From Neptunitalea lumnitzerae (GTDB lineage: Bacteria > Bacteroidota > Bacteroidia > Flavobacteriales > Flavobacteriaceae), in assembly GCF_027924185.1 (NCBI RefSeq), contig NZ_BRVO01000002.1, positions 1,090,636 through 1,154,635 of the forward strand: a DNA stretch of 64,000 bases. The letters are read 5' to 3'. A program made the position numbers and the translations under genes. The notes beneath the pieces are model-generated. The model worked only from the letters and a program-made list of their open reading frames with translations, did not search any database and was not told the DNA's origin. This document shows positions 1 through 9,412 of the stretch, one piece after another. Numbering within the stretch: the stretch's first letter is position 1; each line of letters starts with the position of its first letter.

Positions 1-257
1 CCTATGCCCTTACCTTGTTGGTTTGGCATTACAGCCATACCTCTTAACTGTATTCCATTACCTTGGTAGGTGTCAAAATTTTTCTCTAACAAGGTTACCA
101 CCCCCAGTAGGTTATCCGATTGAAAATACCCTAAATGCACCGTAGTTTCTAACTCATCTCCAGCAAAAACACAAGAGTCTACAGGTTTCCCTTCTCTTAA
201 AACAGGGTGTCTTACTACAATAGTTTCTTCAGCGCTAATAATTTTTATGTGCTCCAT
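1..257 (-). CDS. GNAT-family N-acetyltransferase, N-terminal part
   Basis: The reading frame is open from an ATG at 257 down to the window edge and encodes 85 residues of an incomplete protein. It begins MEHIKIISAEETIVVRHPVL and ends in RGMAVMPNQQGKGI, which is the V-x-P-x-x-Q-G-x-G acetyl-CoA pyrophosphate-binding loop of the GNAT fold. The family transfers an acetyl group from acetyl-CoA to an amine; the substrate cannot be told from this fragment. A perfect TAnnTTTG promoter box ends five bases before the ATG, so the mRNA may have almost no leader. The gene is divergent from the Crp/Fnr regulator. Confidence 0.85.
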   Translation of the reverse strand, partial: MEHIKIISAEETIVVRHPVLREGKPVDSCVFAGDELETTVHLGYFQSDNLLGVVTLLEKNFDTYQGNGIQLRGMAVMPNQQGKGI

Positions 258-262
258 ATCTT

Positions 263-270
263 CAAAGATA
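263..270 (-). promoter_or_regulatory. Candidate Bacteroidota -7 box, possibly leaderless
   Basis: On the minus strand the bases read TATCTTTG, an exact match to the Bacteroidota -7 consensus TAnnTTTG. Only five bases (258-262) separate it from the ATG of the acetyltransferase, which would put the transcription start at or next to the start codon. No clear TTG lies at the usual -33 distance. Confidence 0.4.
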
Positions 271-312
271 CTATTATAAATGCGTATCTTTATATAAGAC
301 ATATATTGTAAT

Positions 313-897
313 ATGAGTACCAAATTTATAAACTATATTTCATCCTATATTAAACTCACTAATCAAGAGCTTAAAGCACTTGAACCTTTTTGTACAATAA
401 TTACTTTACAAAAAAATGAACTACTTTTTAAAGAAGGAGCTGTTGCAAACGAGCTATATTTTCTAAATCAAGGAGCAATCCGCTTATTCTATAATGTAGA
501 CGGAAACGAAAAAACAGCGTTCTTTTATCTTTCTAATCAATTTATTTGTGCAGGCGAAAGCTATACTTACCAAACTCCTTCTTCTGAAAATTTTCAAGCC
601 ATTGAAAACTCCGAGGTTATCATTTTTAAAAGAAAACACATTGAAAAATTATTAGCTTCTTTCCCAAAGTTTGAAATTATTGCAAGAATAGCGGTAGAGA
701 CTGAACTAATTAATTATCAGCACATGGTAAAATCATTTATCACAAAATCTCCAGAAGAGCGCTATATTCAACTACTACAAAATAATAAAGAGCTTTTTCA
801 AAAGGTACCTCAGCAATATATTGCCACATACTTAGGAGTTTCCCCCGAGACATTAAGCAGAATAAAAAAAAGAACCTTACTAAAAATACGTTCTTGA
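313..897 (+). CDS. Crp/Fnr family transcriptional regulator
   Basis: This 194-residue protein has an N-terminal cyclic-nucleotide-binding-type beta barrel (about residues 20-110, with GAVANELYFLNQGAIRLFY as the typical core) and a C-terminal helix-turn-helix at about 165-187 (VPQQYIATYLGVSPETLSRI). This is the short Crp/Fnr type common in Flavobacteria. It lacks an Fnr-like N-terminal cysteine cluster, and the ligand is unknown. The reductase-like gene begins 64 bases downstream on the same strand and may be a co-transcribed target. A weak TATCTTTA box lies at 285-292. Confidence 0.9.
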   Translation: MSTKFINYISSYIKLTNQELKALEPFCTIITLQKNELLFKEGAVANELYFLNQGAIRLFYNVDGNEKTAFFYLSNQFICAGESYTYQTPSSENFQAIENSEVIIFKRKHIEKLLASFPKFEIIARIAVETELINYQHMVKSFITKSPEERYIQLLQNNKELFQKVPQQYIATYLGVSPETLSRIKKRTLLKIRS

Positions 898-961
898 TCA
901 TCGTCAAGCAGTTCTTCTACAGTAACACATACTTTTACATGAAAATATAATTATAAAAAAC

Positions 962-1819
962 ATGATACCTAAAAAAGTATTAGTTGCAGGAGCAACAGGA
1001 TATTTAGGAACTTATATAACGTTGTTGCTCCCAAAAATGGGCTACAAAACGGTTGCCTTAGTACGTAATAAACAGAAAATCGCTTTTAAGAATAAGGATA
1101 TTATATTAAAAGAGGCTGAAGTAACACAGCCCGAAACTTTAAAAGATAGTTGCAAGAACATTGACTATGTCATAAGCACTATTGGTATCACTAGACAAAA
1201 GGACGGGTTGACCTATATGGATGTAGATTATCAGGCCAATGTAAATTTGATAGAAGAAGCTAAAAAATCTGGTGTTAAGAAATTTATCTATGTTTCTGTT
1301 TTTAAAGGAAACCAATTAACTCAAACCAAAATTTGTGAAGCCAAAGAAAAACTGGTTACTTATTTAAAAAATAGTGGTTTAGATTACTGTATTATACGCC
1401 CCAATGGTTTTTTCTCCGACATGGGCGACTTTTTAAGTATGGCTAAAATGGGTAAAGTTTATTTATTTGGGAACGGAACTCTAAAACTAAACCCTATTCA
1501 CGGTGCAGATTTAGCTGAAATTTGTATTACCGCTATTAAAGACAAGAGTAAAGAAATTAATATTGGTGGTCCTCAAATAGTTTCTCAAAACGAAATAGGT
1601 AAGCTTGCCTTAAACACCTATGGCAAAAAAGAAAAAATTATACACCTACCCGATTGGATTAGAAAATTAACCTTATGGAGTTTAAGAACATTCTCTACAC
1701 CTAAAGTTTACGGACCCTATGAATTTTTCTTAACTACCATGAATATAGATATGGTTGCTCCTACCTACGGCAAACACACTTTAAAAGAATACTTTAAAGA
1801 AAAATCGCAAGCCACTTAA
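962..1819 (+). CDS. NAD(P)-binding atypical short-chain dehydrogenase (NmrA-like)
   Basis: The 285-residue protein opens with a Rossmann fold whose dinucleotide loop is VAGATGYLG (residues 8-16), followed by the DYVISTIG segment and the VKKFIYVSVFKGN strand typical of atypical, complex-I-NDUFA9/NmrA-like SDR proteins. These often lack a complete Tyr-x-x-x-Lys pair and may act as NAD(P)H sensors or quinone-linked reductases; here I see no convincing YxxxK. It follows the Crp/Fnr gene and is closed by a hairpin shared with the convergent glutamine synthetase gene. The specific substrate is unknown. Confidence 0.8.
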   Translation: MIPKKVLVAGATGYLGTYITLLLPKMGYKTVALVRNKQKIAFKNKDIILKEAEVTQPETLKDSCKNIDYVISTIGITRQKDGLTYMDVDYQANVNLIEEAKKSGVKKFIYVSVFKGNQLTQTKICEAKEKLVTYLKNSGLDYCIIRPNGFFSDMGDFLSMAKMGKVYLFGNGTLKLNPIHGADLAEICITAIKDKSKEINIGGPQIVSQNEIGKLALNTYGKKEKIIHLPDWIRKLTLWSLRTFSTPKVYGPYEFFLTTMNIDMVAPTYGKHTLKEYFKEKSQAT

Positions 1820-1844
1820 ATAATAACTGGTACGAATCTAAAAA

Positions 1845-1875
1845 AAGAGGTAGCCTAAAAAGGCTACCTCTTCAA
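1845..1875 (-). terminator. Hairpin terminator of the type III glutamine synthetase gene
   Basis: An 11-base perfect stem (AAGAGGTAGCC at 1845-1855 and its complement at 1862-1872) has a six-base loop. The A-run at 1841-1846 gives a U-tract on the minus strand. It also separates the convergent reductase-like gene. Confidence 0.8.
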
Positions 1876-1895
1876 ATATTTTCAATTATCTAAAT

Positions 1896-4082
1896 CTATT
1901 TACTAAAAAGTAATTCCCTAAATTTTAGTAATGGCCAAAAATCATCTGCTACTATTCTTTCTAAACCATCACACAACTCTCTTATTTGTATTGTATAAGC
2001 CTTTACTCTGTACCCATATGCCTCTGCACATTTTTGTACATCAGTTATTTTTTTTGCTTTTTCAGCTTCTGTATTCATCAATAAGAGCTTCTTTCTAATT
2101 TCTTTAACCGAATTAGCTATATGTTCTATCAGGTTTAATTGTTCTGTACCCAATTCTCTGTAAGTAGCACCAAACACTTCTTTTAATCCTTGCACATTTT
2201 CAATTAATACATTTTGGTAACGTAATGCCGCCGGAATTACCATATTATGAGCCATTTCATACAACACTTGGCTTTCAATATGTAATTTTCTCGCATAATC
2301 TAATAGCTCAATTTCATAACGTGCCTTAATTTCAGCCTCGTTAAAAACCTTCATTTCCTTATAGAGGGTAGCAGTTTTTTTCTGTAGCAATACTTTTAAA
2401 GCTTCTGGTACAATAGAATGGTGACTTAATCCTCTTCTTTTAGCTTCCTGCACCCAATCTACACTGTAGCCATCTCCTTCAAAACGTATTTTTTTAGAAG
2501 CCTTAATATATTCTCTCAGAATATTAAAAATAGCCTCATCCTTTTTAAGTCCTTTTTTATCTATTAAAGCATCCACTTCTTTTTTAAAGTCGTGCAATTG
2601 TTTGGCTACAATAGTATTTAATACCGTCATAGCACTACCACAATTAGACTTAGCGCCAACCGCTCTAAATTCAAACTTACTACCTGTAAATGCAAAAGCA
2701 GAAGTTCTGTTTCTATCGGTATTATCTAAAAGTACATCAGGTATTTTACCTATTACATTTAACTTTAGTTCTGTTTTTTCTTGTGGAGACAATTTTCCTT
2801 TAGAAACTCCCTCAAGTTCATCTAACACCTTGGTTAATTGGTCCCCTATAAAAACAGAGATGATAGCCGGTGGCGCTTCATTAGACCCCAATCTATGATC
2901 ATTCCCCGCGGTGGCCACAGAGGCTCGCAATAACTCTTCATAATCATGTACTGCCTTTATGGTATTAATAAAAAAGGTCAAAAACTGAAGATTCTTCATG
3001 GGCGTAGACCCCGGACTTAATAAGTTTACACCTTCATTAGTAGTTAACGACCAGTTATTATGTTTTCCGGAACCATTAACCCCTTGAAAAGGCTTCTCAT
3101 GAAACAACACTTTAAACTGATGCTTATCTGCAATTTTATCCATAACATCCATTATTAAGGAGTTATGATCTACTGCTCTATTTGCTTCTTCGTGTATAGG
3201 TGCTAACTCAAACTGGTTAGGCGCTACCTCGTTATGCCTTGTTTTTACAGGAATTCCTAAGCGCATACACTCAATTTCCAACTCACGTAAAAAACCAATA
3301 ACTCTATCAGGTATACTACCAAAGTAATGATCTCCAAGATGCTGCCCTTCCACAGCAACGTGTCCTAGCAACGTTCTACCAGCCAACAATAAATCGGGTC
3401 TGGCATGCACCAATGTTTTATCTAATAAAAAGAACTCTTGCTCCCAACCTAACGTAGCATTTACTCGCTCAACTGCCTTATCAAAATACTTTGCCACCTC
3501 GGTTGCGGCTTCATCAATAGCATTCAATGCTTTTAACAAAGGGGTTTTAGTATCTAAAGCCTCCCCTGTGTACGATACAAAAATAGTAGGTATACACAAT
3601 GTACCATTATAAATAAAAGCAGGAGAAGTAGGATCCCAAGCGGTGTACCCTCTTGCTTCAAACATATTTCTATTACCACCACTAGGAAAACTAGCAGCAT
3701 CTGGTTCTTGTTGCACCAATTGCTCTCCATCAAATTTCTCTAACGGAATATGATCATCACTAACGCTAAAAAAGGCTTCATGCTTTTCGGCAGTAGCCCC
3801 GGTTAAAGGCTGAAACCAGTGTGTATAATGCGTAGCTCCCTTAGCTACTGCCCAATTTTTCATTCCAATGGCAATGTGATCTGCCTGTTTTCTTTCTATT
3901 TTTTTACCAAACTCGGTGGCATTTTTAATATTTTGATAGGCCTCTTCGCTAACATATTGTCGCATTGCAGCCTGATTAAACACATTTTCCCCAAAGATTT
4001 CAGATCTTCTTTCAATTTTATCTACAAAAATGGGTTTTTTATTATAGATTTCTCTTAATACTTCAAATCTTACTGACGACAT
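1896..4082 (-). CDS. glnN: Glutamine synthetase type III
   Basis: The 728-residue length is that of the GSIII family (about 700-730), much longer than GSI or GSII. Active-site motifs are visible: WEQEFF at 213-218 (metal-binding glutamates), NEVAPNQFE at 284-292, and NGSGKHNNWS at 336-345, corresponding to NGSGMH in other types. It makes glutamine from glutamate, ammonium and ATP in the cytoplasm as a dodecamer. The gene is divergent from a type II synthetase 200 bases away, so two unrelated isoforms of the same enzyme share one control region. Confidence 0.96.
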   Translation of the reverse strand: MSSVRFEVLREIYNKKPIFVDKIERRSEIFGENVFNQAAMRQYVSEEAYQNIKNATEFGKKIERKQADHIAIGMKNWAVAKGATHYTHWFQPLTGATAEKHEAFFSVSDDHIPLEKFDGEQLVQQEPDAASFPSGGNRNMFEARGYTAWDPTSPAFIYNGTLCIPTIFVSYTGEALDTKTPLLKALNAIDEAATEVAKYFDKAVERVNATLGWEQEFFLLDKTLVHARPDLLLAGRTLLGHVAVEGQHLGDHYFGSIPDRVIGFLRELEIECMRLGIPVKTRHNEVAPNQFELAPIHEEANRAVDHNSLIMDVMDKIADKHQFKVLFHEKPFQGVNGSGKHNNWSLTTNEGVNLLSPGSTPMKNLQFLTFFINTIKAVHDYEELLRASVATAGNDHRLGSNEAPPAIISVFIGDQLTKVLDELEGVSKGKLSPQEKTELKLNVIGKIPDVLLDNTDRNRTSAFAFTGSKFEFRAVGAKSNCGSAMTVLNTIVAKQLHDFKKEVDALIDKKGLKKDEAIFNILREYIKASKKIRFEGDGYSVDWVQEAKRRGLSHHSIVPEALKVLLQKKTATLYKEMKVFNEAEIKARYEIELLDYARKLHIESQVLYEMAHNMVIPAALRYQNVLIENVQGLKEVFGATYRELGTEQLNLIEHIANSVKEIRKKLLLMNTEAEKAKKITDVQKCAEAYGYRVKAYTIQIRELCDGLERIVADDFWPLLKFRELLFSK

Positions 4083-4282
4083 CCTAGCTAAACTTTAATT
4101 TATTTACAAAAATATAAATTGAAAACGGTATTTTTTAAAAAAAATCATCACACCCCTTATTTTGATACACTAAATGTAAAAATTAATATTTTTTTAATAT
4201 TTACCCCCTAGAAATAAGGAGGTATGTTAAAAAAAAATTACTTTTACAGCGAAAAATAAGTTCAATCCAATACTAATTAACA
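4083..4282. promoter_or_regulatory. Divergent control region of two glutamine synthetases
   Basis: This very AT-rich 200-base interval separates the two head-to-head synthetase genes. On the minus strand TATTTTTG (4107-4114) matches the -7 consensus upstream of the type III gene. On the plus strand TACTTTTA (4239-4246) is a one-mismatch candidate for the type II gene. I see no convincing operator palindrome and no small reading frame. Confidence 0.4.
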
Positions 4283-5290
4283 ATGAGCAAAGCAAAGCTA
4301 GAGTATATTTGGTTAGACGGTTATAAACCAACAGCAAATCTTAGAAGTAAAACAAAAATTGAAACTGATTTTAGTGGTAAGTTAGAAGATTGCCCTATGT
4401 GGTCTTTTGACGGTAGTTCTACGCAACAAGCTGAAGGTAACTCTTCTGATTGTTTATTAAAACCAGTTGCTATTTATCCTGACCCTGCTAGAAGAGATGG
4501 ATATTTAGTAATGACAGAGGTTTTAAACGCTGATGGAACTCCACACGTATCTAATGGTAGAGCTACTATTGATGATGACGATGATGATTTTTGGTTTGGT
4601 TTTGAGCAAGAATATTTTTTATGGGATGTTGACTCTAACCTTCCTTTAGGTTTCCCAAGAGATCAAACTCCTCAAGGACAATTCTATTGTTCTGTTGGTG
4701 CTAAAAATGCTTTTGGTAGAGAAATTATTGAAAGACACTTAGATTTATGTCTTGATGCAGGAATTAATGTTGAAGGTATCAACGCTGAAGTTGCTGCTGG
4801 ACAGTGGGAATTCCAATGTTTTGCTAAAGGAGCTCAAAAAGCTGGTGACGATATCTGGGTAGCACGTTATTTATTAGAAAGATTAGGTGAAGAGTATGGT
4901 ATTGCTATCGTATGGCATCCAAAACCTCTTGGTGATACTGACTGGAATGGTTCTGGTATGCACGCTAACTTCTCTAATGAAGTTCTTAGAACATGTGGTT
5001 CTAAAGAAACTTATGAGAAAATATGTGAAGCTTTCAGACCTGTTGTTAAAGAACACATTGAAGTATATGGAGCAGACAACCATATGCGTTTAACTGGTAA
5101 GCACGAAACTCAATCTATCCACGAATTCTCTTTCGGAGTTTCTGATAGAGGTGCTTCTATCCGTATTCCTATTATGACTGTTCAAAAAGGATGGAAAGGT
5201 TGGTTAGAAGATAGAAGACCTGCTTCTAACGGTGACCCATACAAGATTGCAGCTAGAATTATTAAAACTGTTAAATCTGCTAAAATTTAA
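4283..5290 (+). CDS. Glutamine synthetase type II (eukaryotic-like)
   Basis: The 335-residue protein is of the short GSII class. It shows the beta-grasp start with PMWSFDGSSTQQAEG (38-52), the metal ligands in FEQEYF (107-112), EVAAGQWEF (169-177), and NGSGMH (222-227). The reaction is ATP-dependent ligation of ammonium to glutamate. Its codon use looks more uniform than that of its neighbours, which suggests high expression. A strong bidirectional hairpin follows 32 bases after the stop. Divergent from the type III enzyme. Confidence 0.95.
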   Translation: MSKAKLEYIWLDGYKPTANLRSKTKIETDFSGKLEDCPMWSFDGSSTQQAEGNSSDCLLKPVAIYPDPARRDGYLVMTEVLNADGTPHVSNGRATIDDDDDDFWFGFEQEYFLWDVDSNLPLGFPRDQTPQGQFYCSVGAKNAFGREIIERHLDLCLDAGINVEGINAEVAAGQWEFQCFAKGAQKAGDDIWVARYLLERLGEEYGIAIVWHPKPLGDTDWNGSGMHANFSNEVLRTCGSKETYEKICEAFRPVVKEHIEVYGADNHMRLTGKHETQSIHEFSFGVSDRGASIRIPIMTVQKGWKGWLEDRRPASNGDPYKIAARIIKTVKSAKI

Positions 5291-5321
5291 TTTTTAGTAT
5301 TTAAAATACAATGTCAACTGC

Positions 5322-5358
5322 AAAAAGCGTTCGGTATCATATATCGAACGCTTTTTTT
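5322..5358. terminator. Strong bidirectional terminator
   Basis: A 12-base perfect stem AAAAAGCGTTCG (5322-5333) pairs with 5345-5356 around an 11-base loop, and a T-run follows on the plus strand. It serves the type II glutamine synthetase gene and probably also the convergent exchanger gene. Confidence 0.9.
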
Positions 5359-5382
5359 ATATAGTTAAATCTAATTTCTTGA

Positions 5383-6321
5383 TTAGCTTAATACCGTAAA
5401 GTACACAAACAAACCATATACAATTAAAAGTACAATACCTTCTAAAAAGCTTAATCGCATATTCTTAGGAAAGAAAACTAACGGAAGTAATAAAGCAGAT
5501 ATTCCTATCATCCAAAATAAATCATCGTTAAACTCCTTTCCTACTTGTATAGGTGTAATAGTAGACGTTATTCCTAAAACAGCAAGAATATTAAATATAT
5601 TAGACCCAAGTAAATTACCTAAAGAAATAGCCTTTTCTTTCTTTAACACCGCTGTTACAGAAGCAGCCAATTCTGGTATACTAGTACCAATAGCAATAAC
5701 TGTTAAAGCAATTATTTTCTGGCTCACATTAAAATCTTCTGCTAAAGCAACTGCTCCTTTTATTAATAACTCAGAACCTCCCCACAATCCAACACCACCA
5801 ACTATAAGATATAAAACTGTTTTAGTTACAGGTAAAGGCATATCATCTTCCGGTGCCTCGTCTACTACAGCTGGCTTTTGAAACCGCACTAAATACACTA
5901 AAAAGAAAATAAGTAACAATACCATTATCAGCCCTTCATACGAAGATAAAATACCATCAAAATAAATAACACCAAACAACACTAAAGAAGACACCATTAA
6001 AACAGGCCAATTTATCTGGTAAAAATCCTTTTCTACATCTATTCTTCCTAATAGAATAGTAATAGACAACACCAACCCTAAGTTAGCAATATTAGAACCT
6101 ATCACATTCCCCATAGCTAAAATAGGAGTTCCTTTTAAAGCTGCATTTACACTCACGATAAGTTCAGGGGCAGAAGTAGCCAACGAGACCACTGTCATAC
6201 CTATAATAATTTTTGGAATTTGTAAACGAAGAGAAAGGGCTACAGCAGCCTTAAGCAGCCAATTACCTCCAAGTATCAGAAATGTAAAACCTGCAAGTAG
6301 GAAAAAAATATTAAGAAACAT
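5383..6321 (-). CDS. Calcium/sodium antiporter (CaCA family, YrbG-like)
   Basis: The 312-residue membrane protein consists of two inverted halves of about five helices each. Each half carries an alpha-repeat: SLATSAPELIVS followed by GNVIGSNIANLGLVLS in the first, and AIGTSIPELAAS followed by GNLLGSNIFNILAVLG in the second, with the ion-coordinating glutamate in each PEL. A hydrophilic loop separates the halves. The family exchanges Ca2+ (or K+) for Na+ or H+ across the inner membrane. It is a single-gene unit on the minus strand. Confidence 0.93.
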   Translation of the reverse strand: MFLNIFFLLAGFTFLILGGNWLLKAAVALSLRLQIPKIIIGMTVVSLATSAPELIVSVNAALKGTPILAMGNVIGSNIANLGLVLSITILLGRIDVEKDFYQINWPVLMVSSLVLFGVIYFDGILSSYEGLIMVLLLIFFLVYLVRFQKPAVVDEAPEDDMPLPVTKTVLYLIVGGVGLWGGSELLIKGAVALAEDFNVSQKIIALTVIAIGTSIPELAASVTAVLKKEKAISLGNLLGSNIFNILAVLGITSTITPIQVGKEFNDDLFWMIGISALLLPLVFFPKNMRLSFLEGIVLLIVYGLFVYFTVLS

Positions 6322-6552
6322 AGTTTGTTGTTTACTGGTAAAAATACAACTAGAATCTACGAGAAAAGCTTACATCATAGAACTTTAACAAACATTTTTA
6401 AATTTTAAAAATCTGCACTACAATCTTACACATTTTTTAAAAATCACATTATGAATACATTAAACCAATAAAAAGCAATAAGTTAGATGTTAAAATCCTT
6501 ACATTTTATAATACTTTTAATAAATTGTGAATCCCTAAAAAGTTCCCGCTAC

Positions 6553-8163
6553 ATGAAGAAAATTACAACACTGTTACTTTTTTGTATTTTAAACACCACA
6601 TACAGTCAATGGACAACAAACATCAACAGCAATACTTTAGTTGCAGATACTCCCGTACTAGATAGCCAAACTATAGGAACTGACACCGGATTAACCTACA
6701 CTATATATACTACCGGATCGGAACTAAGAGTTCAGCTATTAGATGCTTCAGGAAACACCCAATTTGGCGCTAACGGTATAGCCGTAAATACTAGTGCACA
6801 AATGGGCAGTTATACGTTAACCCGAGACCAAGCCGTTGATAATACAGGTAATTTATTTATAGGATTTACAGCCACCAGTACTTACAATGGCTATATAAAC
6901 AAAATTACCAGCACAGGTACTCAATTATTTGGAAGCAACGGTATAAACCTAGGTACCGCTTTTGATATTAAACTACTCCCATTAGCTAATGGTAATTTAG
7001 TAGTAAGCTGGTTAGATGCCTCTTACACTTCTTTTATTAACATGTATGACACCACTGGTAATGCCGTATGGAGCGCCCCTATTAGCATAACCCCTCCTGG
7101 TACAAATAACTACAGTAGTATTGGAGAACTTGTAGAGTTATCAGATGGTTCTTTCATTACGTTTATACATGGTAGAACCACCAGCAATAGCATCAATTCT
7201 AACTTATGGGCACAACGCTATACCGCAACAGGTACAGCTGCATGGAACTCTCCTATTCAAATATCTAACAAATACACAAGTTACAACACCCGCTACGAAG
7301 CCTTTAGTATTGGCGATGTAGCCTATATTGCGTACAGCGCAGCAACCAATTACAGATATGATTCTTTTTTACAAAGAATAAATGAAGATGGCACACTTCC
7401 GTGGGGCATTAATGGTTCAGATTTTAGAACAGATGCATCGGTGAATTACGAAATGACCACTAGTATTGCTCATGAAGATAATTCACAATACATCTACGCT
7501 ATTGCACAAATAACAGACTCTTATCAAAGTACTTATGGTGAATACATTCAGAAATTTGACAAAGACACCGGCGCCAGACTCTTCACAGATAACGCAAAAC
7601 AAATATTTCCTTTAGATGCCAACTTTTACATCCACCATGGAAAACTACAAGTAGTGAATGATCATCCTTTTTTTTTACTATCTAAAGGATATTATGACTC
7701 GGCTAGTACAATTAATTTAGCTGTAACCCTGCTAAACAATAACGGAGATTTTGTTTGGAGCAATGAAACTGAAGATATAGCCACCAGTAGCACTTTTAAA
7801 TCTGATGTATATTTTACTAAAAATATCAATAACCAAAGTGTAGCTACTTGGTTTGAAACAAGACCGAGCGTAGGCGAAATAAGACAATATGCTCAAAATT
7901 ATGTTATAGACAACACTTCTTTAAAAACCACAGCTTTTGAAGAAAATAATATTCACGTCTTTCCGAATCCTACCGCCGAATATATTCACGTTGACACACC
8001 TTATCAACTATACTCAGCAGAATTGTATGATATGAAAGGGCGATTAATATTAGAAAACAATAGTACACATATAAACCTGCAAACGGTAGAATCTGGAATC
8101 TATATTCTAAAATGTAGGTTTGAAAACGGACACACATTTGAACAAAAGATTATTAAATCATAA
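6553..8163 (+). CDS. Secreted protein with type IX secretion sorting domain
   Basis: From the ATG at 6553 the protein has 536 residues and begins with a clean signal peptide MKKITTLLLFCILNTTYSQ. A longer frame opens at 6487, but it would put 22 residues in front of the signal peptide, so I prefer the inner start. The body is rich in Thr, Asn and Ser and contains repeated strand motifs such as AVWSAPISI and AAWNSPIQI, suggesting a beta-propeller or beta-sandwich. The last 70 residues (VFPNPTAEYIHVDTP through MKGRLILE to IYILKCRF and a Lys-rich end) form a type A T9SS C-terminal sorting domain. It is therefore likely exported by the Por/Spr machine and attached to the surface. Function unknown. 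Confidence 0.85.
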   Translation: MKKITTLLLFCILNTTYSQWTTNINSNTLVADTPVLDSQTIGTDTGLTYTIYTTGSELRVQLLDASGNTQFGANGIAVNTSAQMGSYTLTRDQAVDNTGNLFIGFTATSTYNGYINKITSTGTQLFGSNGINLGTAFDIKLLPLANGNLVVSWLDASYTSFINMYDTTGNAVWSAPISITPPGTNNYSSIGELVELSDGSFITFIHGRTTSNSINSNLWAQRYTATGTAAWNSPIQISNKYTSYNTRYEAFSIGDVAYIAYSAATNYRYDSFLQRINEDGTLPWGINGSDFRTDASVNYEMTTSIAHEDNSQYIYAIAQITDSYQSTYGEYIQKFDKDTGARLFTDNAKQIFPLDANFYIHHGKLQVVNDHPFFLLSKGYYDSASTINLAVTLLNNNGDFVWSNETEDIATSSTFKSDVYFTKNINNQSVATWFETRPSVGEIRQYAQNYVIDNTSLKTTAFEENNIHVFPNPTAEYIHVDTPYQLYSAELYDMKGRLILENNSTHINLQTVESGIYILKCRFENGHTFEQKIIKS

Positions 8164-8167
8164 CACT

Positions 8168-8194
8168 AAGGAGCTCAATAGAGCTCCTTTTTTT
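8168..8194 (+). terminator. Hairpin terminator
   Basis: A nine-base perfect stem AAGGAGCTC (8168-8176) with an AATA loop and its complement at 8181-8189 runs into seven T residues, four bases after the stop codon of the secreted protein. Confidence 0.88.
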
Positions 8195-8257
8195 AACGGT
8201 AATTTTATCTGTTTAGACATTTTAAACAATAGTTTTGATACTTTAAAAACAGGATAA

Positions 8258-9355
8258 ATGAAAAAGATATTAAAATACACTCTACCGCTACTACTAGTCA
8301 CTTCTTGCGCTACTACTAACAGCATAAAAAATGACGCAGTAACCATTACTTTTTTAGATGAATATGTAATACCAAAAGACTTAAAAGTTGATAATACACT
8401 GGTAGGTGGTTTATCTGGTATCGATTATAAAAACAACCAGTATTATTTTATAGTAGACACCCAAAAAGATGCTAGATATTACATTGCAGATATTACAATT
8501 AAGAATAACAAAATAGATACCGTATCTTTTAAAAAAACAGTTTTTATAGATAAAGAAACCCCCTTTATTAAAAAACATACTTTAGACCCAGAAGCTATAC
8601 GCTACATTAAAAGTACTAACGAAGTTGTTATTACTAGCGAAGGAAGCATTAAAAACGGAAAAGACCCTTCTATTTTTACATTAGACAGCTTAGGCAACTT
8701 TAAAAACAACTACGCAATACCACAGTACTTCAGCGCAACTGGTAAACAACACCCACGCCAAAACGGAGTTTTTGAAGGTTTAGCTGAATCTTATAACCAA
8801 AAAGGAATTTGGGTAGCTATGGAGCTACCATTACAGAAAGATGGCGCCAAACCAAAACTCTACCCTACAAAATCTTATACCCGTATTACACACTATAACC
8901 AACAAACAAAACAACCTACTAAACAGTTTGCTTATAAGCTAGATGGTATTTCTAAAATTCCATGGTTATACTTTGCTGTAAATGGAGTTACTGAATTACT
9001 AGAGTACAAAAAAGATCATTTTCTAGTACTAGAAAGAGCCTTTTCCGCAGGACATGGCTCCTATAGTAATACCGTAAAAATATTTGAGGTAGATGCCTCA
9101 AAAGCCAGCAATACTTTAGATATTCAGAAATTAAGAGGAACTAAATTCACCCCAGCAACCAAAAAGCTAGTATTTGATTTTAAGGATATCAAAGAACAAC
9201 TAACAGATGAAATTATAGACAATATAGAAGGTATGTGTTTTGGTCCTGTACTACCCAATGGCAAACAATCACTATTACTTATTTCAGACAATAACTTTAA
9301 TAGTTTTGCCAATCAGCTTACCCAGGTTATATTAATGGAAATAGATATTAAATAA
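8258..9355 (+). CDS. Esterase-like-activity-of-phytase domain lipoprotein
   Basis: The 365-residue protein begins MKKILKYTLPLLLVTSCATT, a lipoprotein signal with the modified cysteine at residue 17. The remainder fits the phytase-like beta-propeller family: an early GGLSGIDYK motif, DPEAIRYIKSTNEVVITSEG, NGVFEGLAES, and a closing IEGMCFGPVLPNGKQSLLLISDNNF split over two blades. It is probably tethered to the outer membrane facing the periplasm or surface. The substrate, whether a phosphoester or another ester, cannot be deduced. A terminator follows directly. Confidence 0.8.
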   Translation: MKKILKYTLPLLLVTSCATTNSIKNDAVTITFLDEYVIPKDLKVDNTLVGGLSGIDYKNNQYYFIVDTQKDARYYIADITIKNNKIDTVSFKKTVFIDKETPFIKKHTLDPEAIRYIKSTNEVVITSEGSIKNGKDPSIFTLDSLGNFKNNYAIPQYFSATGKQHPRQNGVFEGLAESYNQKGIWVAMELPLQKDGAKPKLYPTKSYTRITHYNQQTKQPTKQFAYKLDGISKIPWLYFAVNGVTELLEYKKDHFLVLERAFSAGHGSYSNTVKIFEVDASKASNTLDIQKLRGTKFTPATKKLVFDFKDIKEQLTDEIIDNIEGMCFGPVLPNGKQSLLLISDNNFNSFANQLTQVILMEIDIK

Positions 9356-9388
9356 AAAAAGCGGAACTCATTACAAGTTCCGCCTTTT
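9354..9388. terminator. Bidirectional terminator between convergent genes
   Basis: GCGGAACT (9361-9368) pairs with AGTTCCGC (9376-9383). A-rich sequence to the left gives a seven-base U-tract on the minus strand, serving rny, and TTTT follows on the plus strand. Confidence 0.85.
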
Positions 9389-9412
9389 ACGCAAATTATA
9401 TATTTAAATCTT

